49,919 bases of DNA from Corynebacterium sp. (GTDB taxonomy: Bacteria > Actinomycetota > Actinomycetes > Mycobacteriales > Mycobacteriaceae). Position numbers and translations under genes: made by a program. Where the stretch lies: NCBI RefSeq assembly GCF_030530965.1, contig NZ_JAUMTY010000012.1, forward strand, positions 1 through 49,919, in the 5' to 3' direction. Below are positions 33,777 to 42,628 of the stretch, one piece after another (within the stretch, counting starts at the first letter, position 1; the number at the start of each line of letters is the position of its first letter). The notes below the pieces were generated by a model. It saw only the letters and a list, made by a program, of their open reading frames with translations, ran no database searches and was not told the DNA's origin.

Positions 33777-35081
33777 TCAGCGGAGAACCGAGACCGATCT
33801 CAACAGATGGTCGACGTCGTGGGCGGTGTTGTACGGCGCTAACCCCACGGTCAGCGCCCCGCCGGACTCCGTGACCCCCATAGCGTCGAAGAGCGAATCA
33901 CTCTCCGCCACGCCCACGATCACTCCGTTGTCGGCCAGGCGCGCCTGGGCTGCCTCCGCCGACATCCCGGGGATGATGAAACTGATGCGTGGCACGCGTT
34001 CAACGTGCGAGGACTCGTCGTCGAAACCGATGACATAGACGCCCAAGTCCTTCAATCCGTAAAGCAAATGCGCTGCGAGAGCCGCGAGATAGGTATCGAT
34101 CTTCGGCATGGTGGACTGCAGCCGTCGGCGTCGGGTACCCGTCGCGGAATCGTCGAGACCCGCCCAATGATCAACGAGCGCCGCCACGGAACCACACAGT
34201 GCCGCCTGCGGGGGATCCCACTCCACCACACCGGCACCGGCATGACGACCACGCACCTGACCAGCCGAAACGCCAAGCGCAGACGAGGAGACGGACGAGG
34301 CAGAACTCCATCCCCGACGCCGGGGCGGACGCAGACGGTCAAACATCGCCTCATCGCGGAACACCAACGCGCCGAGCTCAGGCCCGCCCAGCGGAGCCAA
34401 ATCCAGCGCCACCACGTCGGCACCCCACGACTGAATCTCCACATGACGGTAGGGCAGCACATCGGTGGCGTCGACAATGGTCCAAGCTCGCGGCGAAATG
34501 CGGTGCACCGAGCTAGAAATAGCCTCCACATCCGTCACCGCACCCACCAACGCATGGGCCGCGGGCAAGGCCACAATCGCCGTCGACGGCGACACCAGCG
34601 ACGTAAACTGCCAGGCAGGAAGCGCACCGGAGGCGAGATCGGCCTCCGCCCACTTCACCGTCGCCCCATACAAATGAGCGGAGCGCACCCACGGGTCGAT
34701 CGCGGAATCCGCATTGCTGCGGGCCAGCACGACTTCGGTGCCGATCCCGACGCGGTGGCTCAGGCAGTCCGCCAAGTTGCGGAGCAGCGCCGCACGGGAC
34801 GGACCCAGCACCACCTGGTTCGCCCGGGCACCGACCAGGTCGGCAACAGCCCGGCGCGCCGAGGCCACATAGGAATCGCCGATCGGCGCCCCCGACTTCT
34901 GACTTTGAGAATGGCTGCCCGACGTTGCCTCAACGGCCGTGCGCAAGTGGGCGTTCCTGAACGAATACGTCGCCGCTGTGTTCACTCGCTCCGGAATCTG
35001 CGCCTGTTCCTGCGCGTTTAAGTACACCCAGCCCTCGCCTAACCAAACATAGAGTCCACGCGCGTGGGCGACGTCGAACAT
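33777..35081 (-). CDS. Cysteine desulfurase-like protein lacking the PLP lysine
   Basis: A 434-residue fold-type I PLP-like protein of the NifS/SufS superfamily (Rv3778c position). TIVDATDVLPYRHVEIQSWGAD contains the cofactor-binding Asp (D204), but where active members have S-x-x-K-x-x-GP this one reads LDLAPLGGPELGAL, with Pro at the lysine position (P230). It is therefore unlikely to form the usual Schiff base. The start at 35081 has AAGGAAAGG 6 bases upstream; the frame upstream to 35183 is rejected. It is divergent from the galactan exporter, so a link with it is possible. Confidence 0.82.
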   Translation of the reverse strand: MFDVAHARGLYVWLGEGWVYLNAQEQAQIPERVNTAATYSFRNAHLRTAVEATSGSHSQSQKSGAPIGDSYVASARRAVADLVGARANQVVLGPSRAALLRNLADCLSHRVGIGTEVVLARSNADSAIDPWVRSAHLYGATVKWAEADLASGALPAWQFTSLVSPSTAIVALPAAHALVGAVTDVEAISSSVHRISPRAWTIVDATDVLPYRHVEIQSWGADVVALDLAPLGGPELGALVFRDEAMFDRLRPPRRRGWSSASSVSSSALGVSAGQVRGRHAGAGVVEWDPPQAALCGSVAALVDHWAGLDDSATGTRRRRLQSTMPKIDTYLAALAAHLLYGLKDLGVYVIGFDDESSHVERVPRISFIIPGMSAEAAQARLADNGVIVGVAESDSLFDAMGVTESGGALTVGLAPYNTAHDVDHLLRSVSVLR

Positions 35082-35302
35082 GGCACACCTTTCCTTAGAC
35101 GAACTGGGGACACGGTTCATGCAGGCCTCTACCGCTATTCGCTTGTCATTGCGACGCGTCATGATCACTGACCCACCGCACACAATAACGGTTTAGTAGC
35201 TCCAGGGTAATCTACCCGTCGCTGCTGACACGATGAACATCAGCAAGGCACACCACTGGGATTAATAACTGCTTGTCCCATCACACAGGTAGGGTACGGA
35301 TT

Positions 35303-36262
35303 ATGGCTGACATAGAACCAACTGAGGGCACGGCCGCGAACAACGCCGGCGCGGGTTCCGATGAAGCCGGGGGAATTGCGCTTCACCGAGCCCCTCAGGC
35401 CGACATCGATCGGATGATTAAAGAGCCCACTAGCTCTATACCGCCGTCGCAGTCGCAGACCCTCCGAGCAGCATGGGTCGACCTTGTGCGCGGCTTCCAG
35501 TCGTACGAGCTGTGGCTGTCGCTGGGGTTGCAAGACATCAAACAGCGCTACCGTCGCTCAGTCCTTGGCCCACTGTGGATCACGATCGCTACTGGTGTCA
35601 TGGCCTTAGCGCTCGGATTGCTCTATTCACTGCTGTTCAACATTCCGCTGCACGATTTCCTCCCGCACGTGACCGTCGGGCTCATTATCTGGGGTTTTAT
35701 CTCCGGGTGCGTGATTGAAGGGGCGCAAACATTCATTGCGAATGAGGGGTTAATTAAGCAGCTACCAGCGTCGTTATCGGTTCACGTTTACCGGTTGGTG
35801 TGGCGACAGTTCCTCTTCTTGCTGCACAACCTCGTGATCTATGTTCTGCTGATGATCATTTTCCCGCGTCCGCTGGGGTGGGATTGGTTCCTCTCCATCC
35901 CCGCGCTGGCGCTGATCGTCATTAATGGTGTGTGGGTTGGCATGTTCTTCGGGATTATCTCGACGCGCTTCCGTGATATTGCGCCACTCCTGGAATCGCT
36001 CATTCAGCTGGCGTTTTATGTCACGCCGATCGTGTGGACGATGCAAACACTGCGCGATCGTGGCGGTGCAGCCGGTGAGCGCGCCCGCATTGCCGAGCTC
36101 AACCCCCTCATGCACTACCTCGAAATCGTCCGCGGCCCGCTCACTGGTGTTCCGGTCATGTGGTACAGCTGGGTGATCGTCGGTCTGTGTACCGTCGTTG
36201 GTCTGCTCATCACGACGATTGCGATGCGGCAATGGCGCGGCCGCGTGAGCTACTGGGTGTAA
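35303..36262 (+). CDS. wzm: Galactan/polysaccharide ABC exporter permease (Wzm-like)
   Basis: A 319-residue ABC-2 type permease. A 65-residue cytoplasmic N-terminus ends in FQSYELWLSLGLQDIKQRYRRSVLGPLW, the amphipathic region of polysaccharide exporters, followed by six membrane helices. It is the counterpart of Rv3783, which with Rv3781 flips the lipid-linked galactan precursor to the outer face of the membrane. The start is ATG 35303, 11 codons into a longer frame. Confidence 0.9.
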   Translation: MADIEPTEGTAANNAGAGSDEAGGIALHRAPQADIDRMIKEPTSSIPPSQSQTLRAAWVDLVRGFQSYELWLSLGLQDIKQRYRRSVLGPLWITIATGVMALALGLLYSLLFNIPLHDFLPHVTVGLIIWGFISGCVIEGAQTFIANEGLIKQLPASLSVHVYRLVWRQFLFLLHNLVIYVLLMIIFPRPLGWDWFLSIPALALIVINGVWVGMFFGIISTRFRDIAPLLESLIQLAFYVTPIVWTMQTLRDRGGAAGERARIAELNPLMHYLEIVRGPLTGVPVMWYSWVIVGLCTVVGLLITTIAMRQWRGRVSYWV

Positions 36263-36373
36263 ACGCGATGTCCGATACACGCACAGCCGCTTCCGCGGGG
36301 CGGGCGGTTGGTCCCGCCACGATTGCCTCCGCGGTACACACAACGGATCATGGGGACAGGAGAAGCCACAATC

Positions 36374-37240
36374 ATGGTCAGTATTGATACCTACAATGCG
36401 TGCGTCGATTTCCCCATTTTCGACGCCAAATCACGCTCGCTGAAGAAAGCGTTCCTCGGAGCTGCCGGCGGGGCCATCGGCCGGAACGCCGACAACGTCG
36501 TCGTTGTGGAAGCGCTGAAGAACGTCAACCTCCACCTTCAGGACGGCGACCGGGTGGGGCTCGTCGGCCATAATGGTGCTGGTAAGTCCACGCTGCTGCG
36601 CCTGCTGTCGGGGATCTACGAACCCACCCGCGGGTCTGCGGAGGTTCGCGGGCGCGTGGCACCGGTGTTTGATCTGGGCGTCGGCATGGACCCCGAGATC
36701 TCCGGCTACGAAAACATCATTATTCGTGGCCTGTTCCTGGGGCAGACGCGCAAGAAAATGCAGGCCAAGATGGATGAGATCGCCGAGTTCACCGAGCTGG
36801 GCGACTACCTCGACATGCCGCTGCGCACCTATTCCACCGGTATGCGCGTGCGCCTCGCGCTCGGGGTTGTGACGTCCATTGAGCCGGAGATTCTTCTTCT
36901 CGACGAGGGCATCGGCGCTGTTGACGCCGCGTTCATGGCGAAGGCGCGTGACCGGCTCCGCGAAATGGTGGAACGCTCCGGAATTTTGGTGTTCGCCTCC
37001 CACTCGGACGAATTCTTGGCGCAATTGTGTACGTCCGCGTTGTGGGTGGACCACGGGGAAATACGCCAGGCTGGGCAGGTGGACGATATCGTCGAACAAT
37101 ACGAAGGGCCAGAGGCCGCTGAGCAGGTTCGTCACGTGATGCGCGATATGGCCATTGAACACGCGCAGAAGAACGGTAGCGTGCCGGTGTCTAACGTGAA
37201 GACCTCCGAGCAGAGCCCGTCGTCGGAAACTGCCCTATAA
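36374..37240 (+). CDS. wzt: Galactan ABC exporter ATP-binding protein (Wzt-like)
   Basis: A 288-residue ATPase. Walker A GHNGAGKST (K71), signature YSTGMRVRLALG, Walker B EILLLDEGIGAVD and switch His in FASHSDE are all intact. The opening VSIDTYNACVDFPIFDAKSRS is typical of the Rv3781 group, and no C-terminal carbohydrate-binding domain is present, unlike many Wzt. The ATG at 36374 has AGGAGA 10 bases upstream; ATG 36350 is an alternative. The 110 bases between wzm and wzt hold a 39-codon frame (36268-36387) with no strong support. Confidence 0.92.
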   Translation: MVSIDTYNACVDFPIFDAKSRSLKKAFLGAAGGAIGRNADNVVVVEALKNVNLHLQDGDRVGLVGHNGAGKSTLLRLLSGIYEPTRGSAEVRGRVAPVFDLGVGMDPEISGYENIIIRGLFLGQTRKKMQAKMDEIAEFTELGDYLDMPLRTYSTGMRVRLALGVVTSIEPEILLLDEGIGAVDAAFMAKARDRLREMVERSGILVFASHSDEFLAQLCTSALWVDHGEIRQAGQVDDIVEQYEGPEAAEQVRHVMRDMAIEHAQKNGSVPVSNVKTSEQSPSSETAL

Positions 37241-37345
37241 AACCGTTGCTTATAACCCGTTATCCGGCGCCCAATTCCGCAGGCTTTTTAGCGGGTTATT
37301 GTGCAGCCTGTCCTTGCCCGCGCGGGCATGTGCGATACTAACCGC

Positions 37346-38278
37346 ATGCCTCTTTCTTCGTCGGACCGCATTGCCGCTGTCATCGTGACGCATAAACGCC
37401 GTGACCTGCTGGCCAACTCGCTGCACATTGTCGCAAGCCAAACCTTGGCACCGGAGTGGGTTGTCGTGGTGGATAACGGCAATGAGCCCGAAGTCAAAGA
37501 CCTCGTGGAGAGCGTCTGCGCCGATAGCCCGACCTCGCCGACGCCCGTCTACCTCCCCTCGCAGCACAACCTCGGCGGAGCCGGTGGTTTCGCCTACGGA
37601 TTCTTAACCGCACTCGCCCTCGGTGCCGACGCCATCTTCTGCGCCGACGACGACGGCCGGCCGGAAAACACCGAGGTCCTGGCCACATTAATGCGCGTTG
37701 CGGAAAAGCACGGGCTTGAGGAAGTCAGCCCCGTGGTTGCAGGAATTGAGAACCCCGACCAGCTGGCGTTTCCGGTTCGCCTACCCGGCACCGTCGAATG
37801 GAAACGGAAGCGGAGCGAGCTGGAGGGGACCGAGAACGGCACATTCATCCCCGGCATCGCATCACTATTTAACGGCGCATTGTTCAGCGCGAATGCCATC
37901 GATCAGCTGGGAGTACCCGACCTCCGGCTGTTTATCCGTGGTGACGAGGTCGAATACAACCGTCGGCTCAACCGGTCCGGCCTGCCTTATGGGACGACGC
38001 TGGAGGCTGCCTACCTGCACCCGACGGGGGCAGATGAGTTCAAGCCCATTTTCTTCGGGAAGATGCACACTCAGTATCCCGATAACGAGAACAAGCGGTA
38101 TTTCACGTACCGCAACCGTGGCTACCTCATGAACCAGCCTGGGATGAGGAAACTCATACCCCAGGAATATGCGCGTTTCGCCTGGTTCTTCCTTATTCAG
38201 CGGAAAGATCCCAAAGGTTTTGTCTCCTGGTTGAAGCTCCACCGCCAGGGGCGCAACGAGCGCTTTACTCGCCCTTAG
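37346..38278 (+). CDS. glfT1: Galactofuranosyltransferase GlfT1
   Basis: A 310-residue GT2 family glycosyltransferase that adds the first galactofuranose residues to the rhamnosyl-GlcNAc linker in arabinogalactan synthesis. The GT2 opening AAVIVTHKRRDLLANSL, the metal-binding CADDDGRPEN (DDD) and the RGDEVEYNRRL catalytic region are visible. It follows the ABC exporter as in Rv3781-Rv3783. The ATG at 37346 has little ribosome binding sequence and is preceded by GATACTAAC, so it may be leaderless. An ATG at 37328 is possible. Confidence 0.93.
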   Translation: MPLSSSDRIAAVIVTHKRRDLLANSLHIVASQTLAPEWVVVVDNGNEPEVKDLVESVCADSPTSPTPVYLPSQHNLGGAGGFAYGFLTALALGADAIFCADDDGRPENTEVLATLMRVAEKHGLEEVSPVVAGIENPDQLAFPVRLPGTVEWKRKRSELEGTENGTFIPGIASLFNGALFSANAIDQLGVPDLRLFIRGDEVEYNRRLNRSGLPYGTTLEAAYLHPTGADEFKPIFFGKMHTQYPDNENKRYFTYRNRGYLMNQPGMRKLIPQEYARFAWFFLIQRKDPKGFVSWLKLHRQGRNERFTRP

Positions 38279-38281
38279 CGC

Positions 38282-38308
38282 AGAGGGCGGGGGTGCATAG
38301 CCCCCTCT
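38282..38308 (+). terminator. Terminator after glfT1
   Basis: An AGAGGG-GGGGG / CCCCCTCT hairpin with a one-base bulge and a 7-base loop, followed by TCATTCTTT, just after the glfT1 stop. It ends the galactan block before efeU. Confidence 0.6.
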
Positions 38309-38316
38309 TCATTCTT

Positions 38317-38335
38317 TAAGCATTGTCTGACCTAT
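38317..38335 (+). promoter_or_regulatory. Candidate DtxR-type iron box upstream of efeU
   Basis: TAAGCATTGTCTGACCTAT, about 45 bases before the efeU start. It shares 16 of 19 bases with the site upstream of the heme monooxygenase and, by hand alignment, 12 of 19 with the DtxR consensus. Iron repression of both loci would fit their roles. Confidence 0.5.
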
Positions 38336-38379
38336 CTTGTCCGAGTACATTAACCATGCACGGACAGAAAAGGAACGTC

Positions 38380-39288
38380 ATGCTTATTGCGAATCTCCTG
38401 CTTGCTCTCCGAGAAGGCTTTGAGGCAACCCTTATAGTGGGAATCCTTTTCGCCTACCTTAAAAAAGCTGGTCGACAAGATGTCTACCCCAAACTATGGC
38501 TAGGTATCGGACTGGCAGCCCTCGTCCCCCTATCATTCGGCGCCATCCTGACATGGGGGCCAAAAACACTCACCTTCCAGGCACAAGAAATCATCGGCGG
38601 AGGCCTCTCCCTCGTCGCCGTGGCCCTTGTGACCTGGATGATTTTTTGGATGGGGAAGAACTCCCGCCAGATGAAAGGTGAACTCGAGGGCTCCATGGCG
38701 AAAACCCTGGGCGAGCACGAATCCGGCTGGGGCGTCGTATGGATCGCCGTCCTCGCCGTCGGCCGCGAAGGCATGGAAACCGCGCTGTTCATCTGGGCCA
38801 CCGTGAGGTCGTCGATCGAAAACAATGTGGCAGCCACCACGACGGGCGTCGTGCTTGGGCTGATTATCGCCATCATTCTCGGGTGGGCAGTGTACAAAGG
38901 TGCTGCTCGCATCAACATGCGCATGTTCTTCGCCGCCACCGGCATTTTCTTGATTTTCGTCGCCGCTGGTATTTGCTCCTACGGCATCGGAGACCTTCAA
39001 GAGGCCGGGGTTATTCCGGGCGTCATGAACCACGCATGGAATATTTCCCACCTTCTCCCCGAAAACACGTCCCCGCTGTACTGGGTTTATGTGGTGGGGC
39101 AAGCGATGTTCCAAATCAACGTGCAGCCCACCGTCGCGCAAGTCATTGCCTGGTGGGTGTACCTGGTGCCTGTCCTCGTGCTGTTCATCCTGCAGATCAG
39201 GGGCAAGGTTTTCGCTCCTTCAGCGCCTTCAACCCCTTCAGTCCCTTCAAACCCGGCGCGGTCTTCAGCACCTGCCACCGACAAATAG
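38380..39288 (+). CDS. efeU: Ferrous iron permease EfeU (FTR1 family)
   Basis: A 302-residue membrane permease with the two R-E-x-x-E motifs that define the FTR1 family, REGFE near residue 12 and REGME near 129, both needed for iron passage. Seven membrane helices are expected. A Pro/Ser/Ala-rich tail (FAPSAPSTPSVPSNPARSS) ends it. AAAGGA lies 5 bases upstream of the ATG at 38380. First gene of efeUOB. Confidence 0.94.
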   Translation: MLIANLLLALREGFEATLIVGILFAYLKKAGRQDVYPKLWLGIGLAALVPLSFGAILTWGPKTLTFQAQEIIGGGLSLVAVALVTWMIFWMGKNSRQMKGELEGSMAKTLGEHESGWGVVWIAVLAVGREGMETALFIWATVRSSIENNVAATTTGVVLGLIIAIILGWAVYKGAARINMRMFFAATGIFLIFVAAGICSYGIGDLQEAGVIPGVMNHAWNISHLLPENTSPLYWVYVVGQAMFQINVQPTVAQVIAWWVYLVPVLVLFILQIRGKVFAPSAPSTPSVPSNPARSSAPATDK

Positions 39289-39345
39289 TCCTGTTCCCTC
39301 CGTTCCCCGTTCCATCATCCCCCCATTCCCCGAGAGAAAGCCATC

Positions 39346-40686
39346 ATGACATCTCACTCGCGCTCCCCACGTATCATCGCCGCGACCATCGCATCCGTTG
39401 CCACCGCTCTCACACTCGGCGCGTGCACCGACAATCCCCAGAACTCGTCCAGCGATGACAACGCCAAAGCCGACCAGACTATCCAGGTCACCATCACCGA
39501 CGATTCGTGCGAACTGTCCACGTCGGAAGTCCCGTCGGGCGTCGTCAAGTTTGAAATTACCAATAACGGCACAAAGCCCAACGAGCTCGAGATTCTGGCC
39601 GAAAACAAACTCCAGATTGAATCGGAGCAAGAAAATATTGGCCCCGGGACCACAGCAAACCTGACGACCGCGTTGAAGCAGGGGTCGTACCACACGGCGT
39701 GCAAGCCAAACATGGTTGGCGATTTTGTTGGGCTCAAGGATTTCACGGTCACCAAGGGCAAAGAAGTCACACTGACTGACGACGAAAAAGAGGCTGAGGA
39801 CCGGGCGATCACGAACTACACCGCGTATGTGAAGGACCAGGTCGGGCAGCTGCTCACCGGGACGCAGGCGTTCACCGAGGCCTACACCAGCGGAGATACC
39901 GAGAAGGCCAAGCAGTTGTTCCCGCTCGCCCGCGCGAATTATGAGCGCATCGAGCCCACCGCGGAGTCCTTCGGCATCAAGGAAGCAGGCGACCTCGACA
40001 CCGCGCTCGATGCCCGCATCCAGGACCTTGCCGCGGACGCCGGCAAAGATGTCACTGATAAAGATGTGCTCAAGAAGTGGACCGGCTGGCACCGCATCGA
40101 GGCTGACCTGTGGGGCGGAGACGACTTCCACTTCGCCAATGACGAGGACCGGAAGAAGGCCGCTGACCAGCTCAATGAGGACACGAAGAAGCTGTACGAC
40201 CTGGTCTACGGCAACCTTGAGGGAACCGACGGCAAGTTCAAACTCGACCTTTCCGACGTCGTCGATGGCGCCTCCAGCTTGATGGAGGAAGTGGCGACCT
40301 CGAAGATCGTCGGCGAGGAGGACACGTTCTCGCACACTGACCTCTACGATTTCAAGGCGAATGTTGAGGGTGCCACGGTTGCCTACGGCAACGTCGCTGA
40401 CCTGGTGAAGAAGAAGGACGCGGACCTGGACAAGAAGATCACGCGCGCCTTCGACAAGGTCAATAAGCTTATCGACGCTCAGAAGACCGGAGAGGTCACC
40501 GGCCTGGGCGACGGATTCGATGGCGACCCGACCTACAAGCCGTATGACGAGATCGCCACCGTTCAGAAGGACGCGGGTGAGGCGCCCAAGGAGTCGGATT
40601 ACACCGACACGCAGCGCGACTTCTCTGACGCGATCAACGGTTTGTCGGAGCCATTGTCGCAGGTTGCGGGGGCGATTCTGCACTAG
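39346..40686 (+). CDS. efeO: Iron uptake lipoprotein EfeO (cupredoxin plus M75/imelysin)
   Basis: A 446-residue exported protein. A signal peptide ends in the lipobox TLGAC (C28), so it is a lipoprotein. Residues 40-140 are a cupredoxin-like domain (SCELSTSEVPSGVVKFEITN, YHTACKPNM), and the rest is the M75 helical domain with H249-RIE252 (HxxE) in GWHRIEADLW. EfeO is thought to bind periplasmic iron and hand it to EfeU. Confidence 0.94.
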   Translation: MTSHSRSPRIIAATIASVATALTLGACTDNPQNSSSDDNAKADQTIQVTITDDSCELSTSEVPSGVVKFEITNNGTKPNELEILAENKLQIESEQENIGPGTTANLTTALKQGSYHTACKPNMVGDFVGLKDFTVTKGKEVTLTDDEKEAEDRAITNYTAYVKDQVGQLLTGTQAFTEAYTSGDTEKAKQLFPLARANYERIEPTAESFGIKEAGDLDTALDARIQDLAADAGKDVTDKDVLKKWTGWHRIEADLWGGDDFHFANDEDRKKAADQLNEDTKKLYDLVYGNLEGTDGKFKLDLSDVVDGASSLMEEVATSKIVGEEDTFSHTDLYDFKANVEGATVAYGNVADLVKKKDADLDKKITRAFDKVNKLIDAQKTGEVTGLGDGFDGDPTYKPYDEIATVQKDAGEAPKESDYTDTQRDFSDAINGLSEPLSQVAGAILH

Positions 40687-40804
40687 CGACGGGCGGACTT
40701 TGCTGAACGTGAGGGGGCGCGCGGAAGCGAGCTCTGCTCAGCGGGAGCATGTGAGCGGGCGCGCATACCCCTGACAAGGGTTATAAGCACACGATGAGGA
40801 GGAA

Positions 40805-42262
40805 ATGGTGTCACCCCATAAGGACAACCCTGAGCGTGGTTCGAAACCGAAACGCGGTGGTCGCGGTGAACCCGGCCGCGATGCCGACGGACAAGTCCGC
40901 GGTGACGTCGGACCTGATAGTTCAGCGCATGAGCCAACCGGTTCGACCGATGCGACGAATGCGTCGGACGCGCCGGATACCGAGGAACAGGGCCGTACGC
41001 GGGGTATTTCACGACGCCGACTCTTCACTACCGCCGGTTTCGCTGGCCTCGCCGGAATCGCCGGCGCGGGCATCGGCGGGTTAGCCGTTCACGCTGCGGA
41101 AAACAAGCACAAATCCGACCCCACCTCGCTCGTCTACCCGTTCCGCGGCGAGCACCAGCAGGGAATAACAACGCCTGCGCAAGACAACATGTACACCGCC
41201 GCGTTCGACATCACGACGGACGACGTCGACGATCTCAAAGACATGCTGACCTCGTGGACGTCGGCGTCGGAACAAATGTGTGCGGGGGAGCTGATTGGTG
41301 GCGAGCCGAGCGCCAACCCCAAGGCCGTCCCGAGGGACACTGGCGAGGCATGGAATTACCCGGTCGGCGGTTTGACCATTACTTTCGGCTTCGGGAAGGG
41401 ACTTTTTGTCGACGGCGAGGGTAAGGATCGCTTTGGCCTGAAGGCGAAGATGCCGGACGTCATCAAGGAGGGGATGCCCAAGTTCGCCAATGAGGCGCTC
41501 CGGTCTGAGCAGAGCGATGGCGACCTGTTGGTGCAGGTGTGCTCCAATGATGCGCAGGTGTGCGTGCACGCGATCCGGAATCTGACGCGGATCGGGTTCG
41601 GCACGGTGCGGCTGCGGTGGGGCCAGATCGGCTACGGGCGGACGTCATCGACCAGTACCGATCAGGACACTCCCCGGAACTTGTTTGGGTTCAAGGACGG
41701 CACGCAGAACATCAAGAGCGACGAAACTGATGCGCTGGATAAAGATGTGTGGGTGACGGACGGGTGGATGGCCGGCGGCAGTTACTTCGTCGCCCGGAAG
41801 ATCCACATGTATCTCGAGGTGTGGGATCGCGTGATTTTGGAGGAACAAGAGGACGTCATCGGGCGCGATAAGCGCTACGGTGCCCCCTTGTCCGTTGAGG
41901 ACCCCTCCGATGATCACGAGTTTGACGACGTTGATTACACTGCCCGGCGCGGCGGAAAGCTGGCTGTACCAGCGGATTCTCATGTGGCTGTTGTTGCCCC
42001 GGAGCACAATAAGGGCCATCGGATGCTTCGGCGTGGGTACAACTACACCGATGGGAATGATTCCTTGGGCAGGTTGAACGCCGGGTTGTTCTTTATTGCG
42101 TATTCGAAGGATCCGCGCGAGGGGTTCTATCCGATCCTCAAGAAGATGACGGAAAAGGACGCCATGACTGAGTACCTCCAGCACCAAGCATCTGCCCTGT
42201 TTGCTGTCCCCGGTGGGATTAGAGAGGGCGATTCGATGGTTGGCCAGCGATTATTCGAATAG
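40805..42262 (+). CDS. efeB: Deferrochelatase/DyP-type peroxidase EfeB
   Basis: A 485-residue heme peroxidase. A long charged N-terminus (about 60 residues) precedes the Tat signal (SRRRLFTTAGFAGLAG). The DyP motif G295-FKD298-G is intact, and YFVARKIHMYLEVWD and EHNKGHRMLRRGYNY, containing the heme-ligand region, follow. EfeB oxidises or strips iron for uptake and is exported folded by Tat. AGGAGGA stands 4 bases upstream of the ATG. Third gene of efeUOB, 118 bases after efeO. Confidence 0.93.
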   Translation: MVSPHKDNPERGSKPKRGGRGEPGRDADGQVRGDVGPDSSAHEPTGSTDATNASDAPDTEEQGRTRGISRRRLFTTAGFAGLAGIAGAGIGGLAVHAAENKHKSDPTSLVYPFRGEHQQGITTPAQDNMYTAAFDITTDDVDDLKDMLTSWTSASEQMCAGELIGGEPSANPKAVPRDTGEAWNYPVGGLTITFGFGKGLFVDGEGKDRFGLKAKMPDVIKEGMPKFANEALRSEQSDGDLLVQVCSNDAQVCVHAIRNLTRIGFGTVRLRWGQIGYGRTSSTSTDQDTPRNLFGFKDGTQNIKSDETDALDKDVWVTDGWMAGGSYFVARKIHMYLEVWDRVILEEQEDVIGRDKRYGAPLSVEDPSDDHEFDDVDYTARRGGKLAVPADSHVAVVAPEHNKGHRMLRRGYNYTDGNDSLGRLNAGLFFIAYSKDPREGFYPILKKMTEKDAMTEYLQHQASALFAVPGGIREGDSMVGQRLFE

Positions 42263-42274
42263 ATCGCGTCGGGG

Positions 42275-42628
42275 TCATGACTTCACTAACCGGGCGATGG
42301 CTTGTGATGCCTCGTGGAGTTTCTGCTCTGCCTCATCGCCGCCGGCTTGGGCAGCGTTGAGCACGCAGTGATTGAGGTGGTCGTCGAGTAACCCCAGGCC
42401 AACCGCTTGCAGCGCCTTCGTGAGCGCGCTGATCTGCGTCAGAATGTCGACACAGTATTTTTCATCCTCGATCATTTTTGTGATCCCGCGCGCTTGCCCC
42501 TCAATCCGCTTCATCCGGTGAAGGTACCGCTCTTTTTCCGAGATATAGCCGTGGGGGGCGTGGGCCTCGTGGCACGCGTGGCATAGTTGCTGCTCAGCCG
42601 CGCTATCCATGGTTGATGGGGTTGTCAT
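42275..42628 (-). CDS. csoR: Copper-sensing repressor CsoR
   Basis: A 117-residue CsoR/RcnR family protein. Cu(I) ligands C59, H84 and C88 (EKYCVDI, DDHLNHC) match the C-H-C of mycobacterial CsoR. The DNA-contacting helix (RMKRIEGQARGI) is typical. An extra N-terminal CHACHEAH motif is a possible second metal site. ATGA overlap with copA. It should bind the two palindromes upstream of copZ and release on Cu(I). Confidence 0.94.
   Translation of the reverse strand: MTTPSTMDSAAEQQLCHACHEAHAPHGYISEKERYLHRMKRIEGQARGITKMIEDEKYCVDILTQISALTKALQAVGLGLLDDHLNHCVLNAAQAGGDEAEQKLHEASQAIARLVKS

Noticed and set aside
36268..36387. A 39-codon frame between wzm and wzt
   Set aside because: No strong ribosome binding site and Ala/Arg/Thr/Gly composition; it overlaps the wzt start, so could be a leader peptide, but nothing supports it.
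39265..40683. A 472-codon minus-strand frame opposite efeO
   Set aside because: It mirrors efeO third-base bias with Val/Leu/Gly/Arg-rich composition and no known domain; efeO is clearly the real gene.
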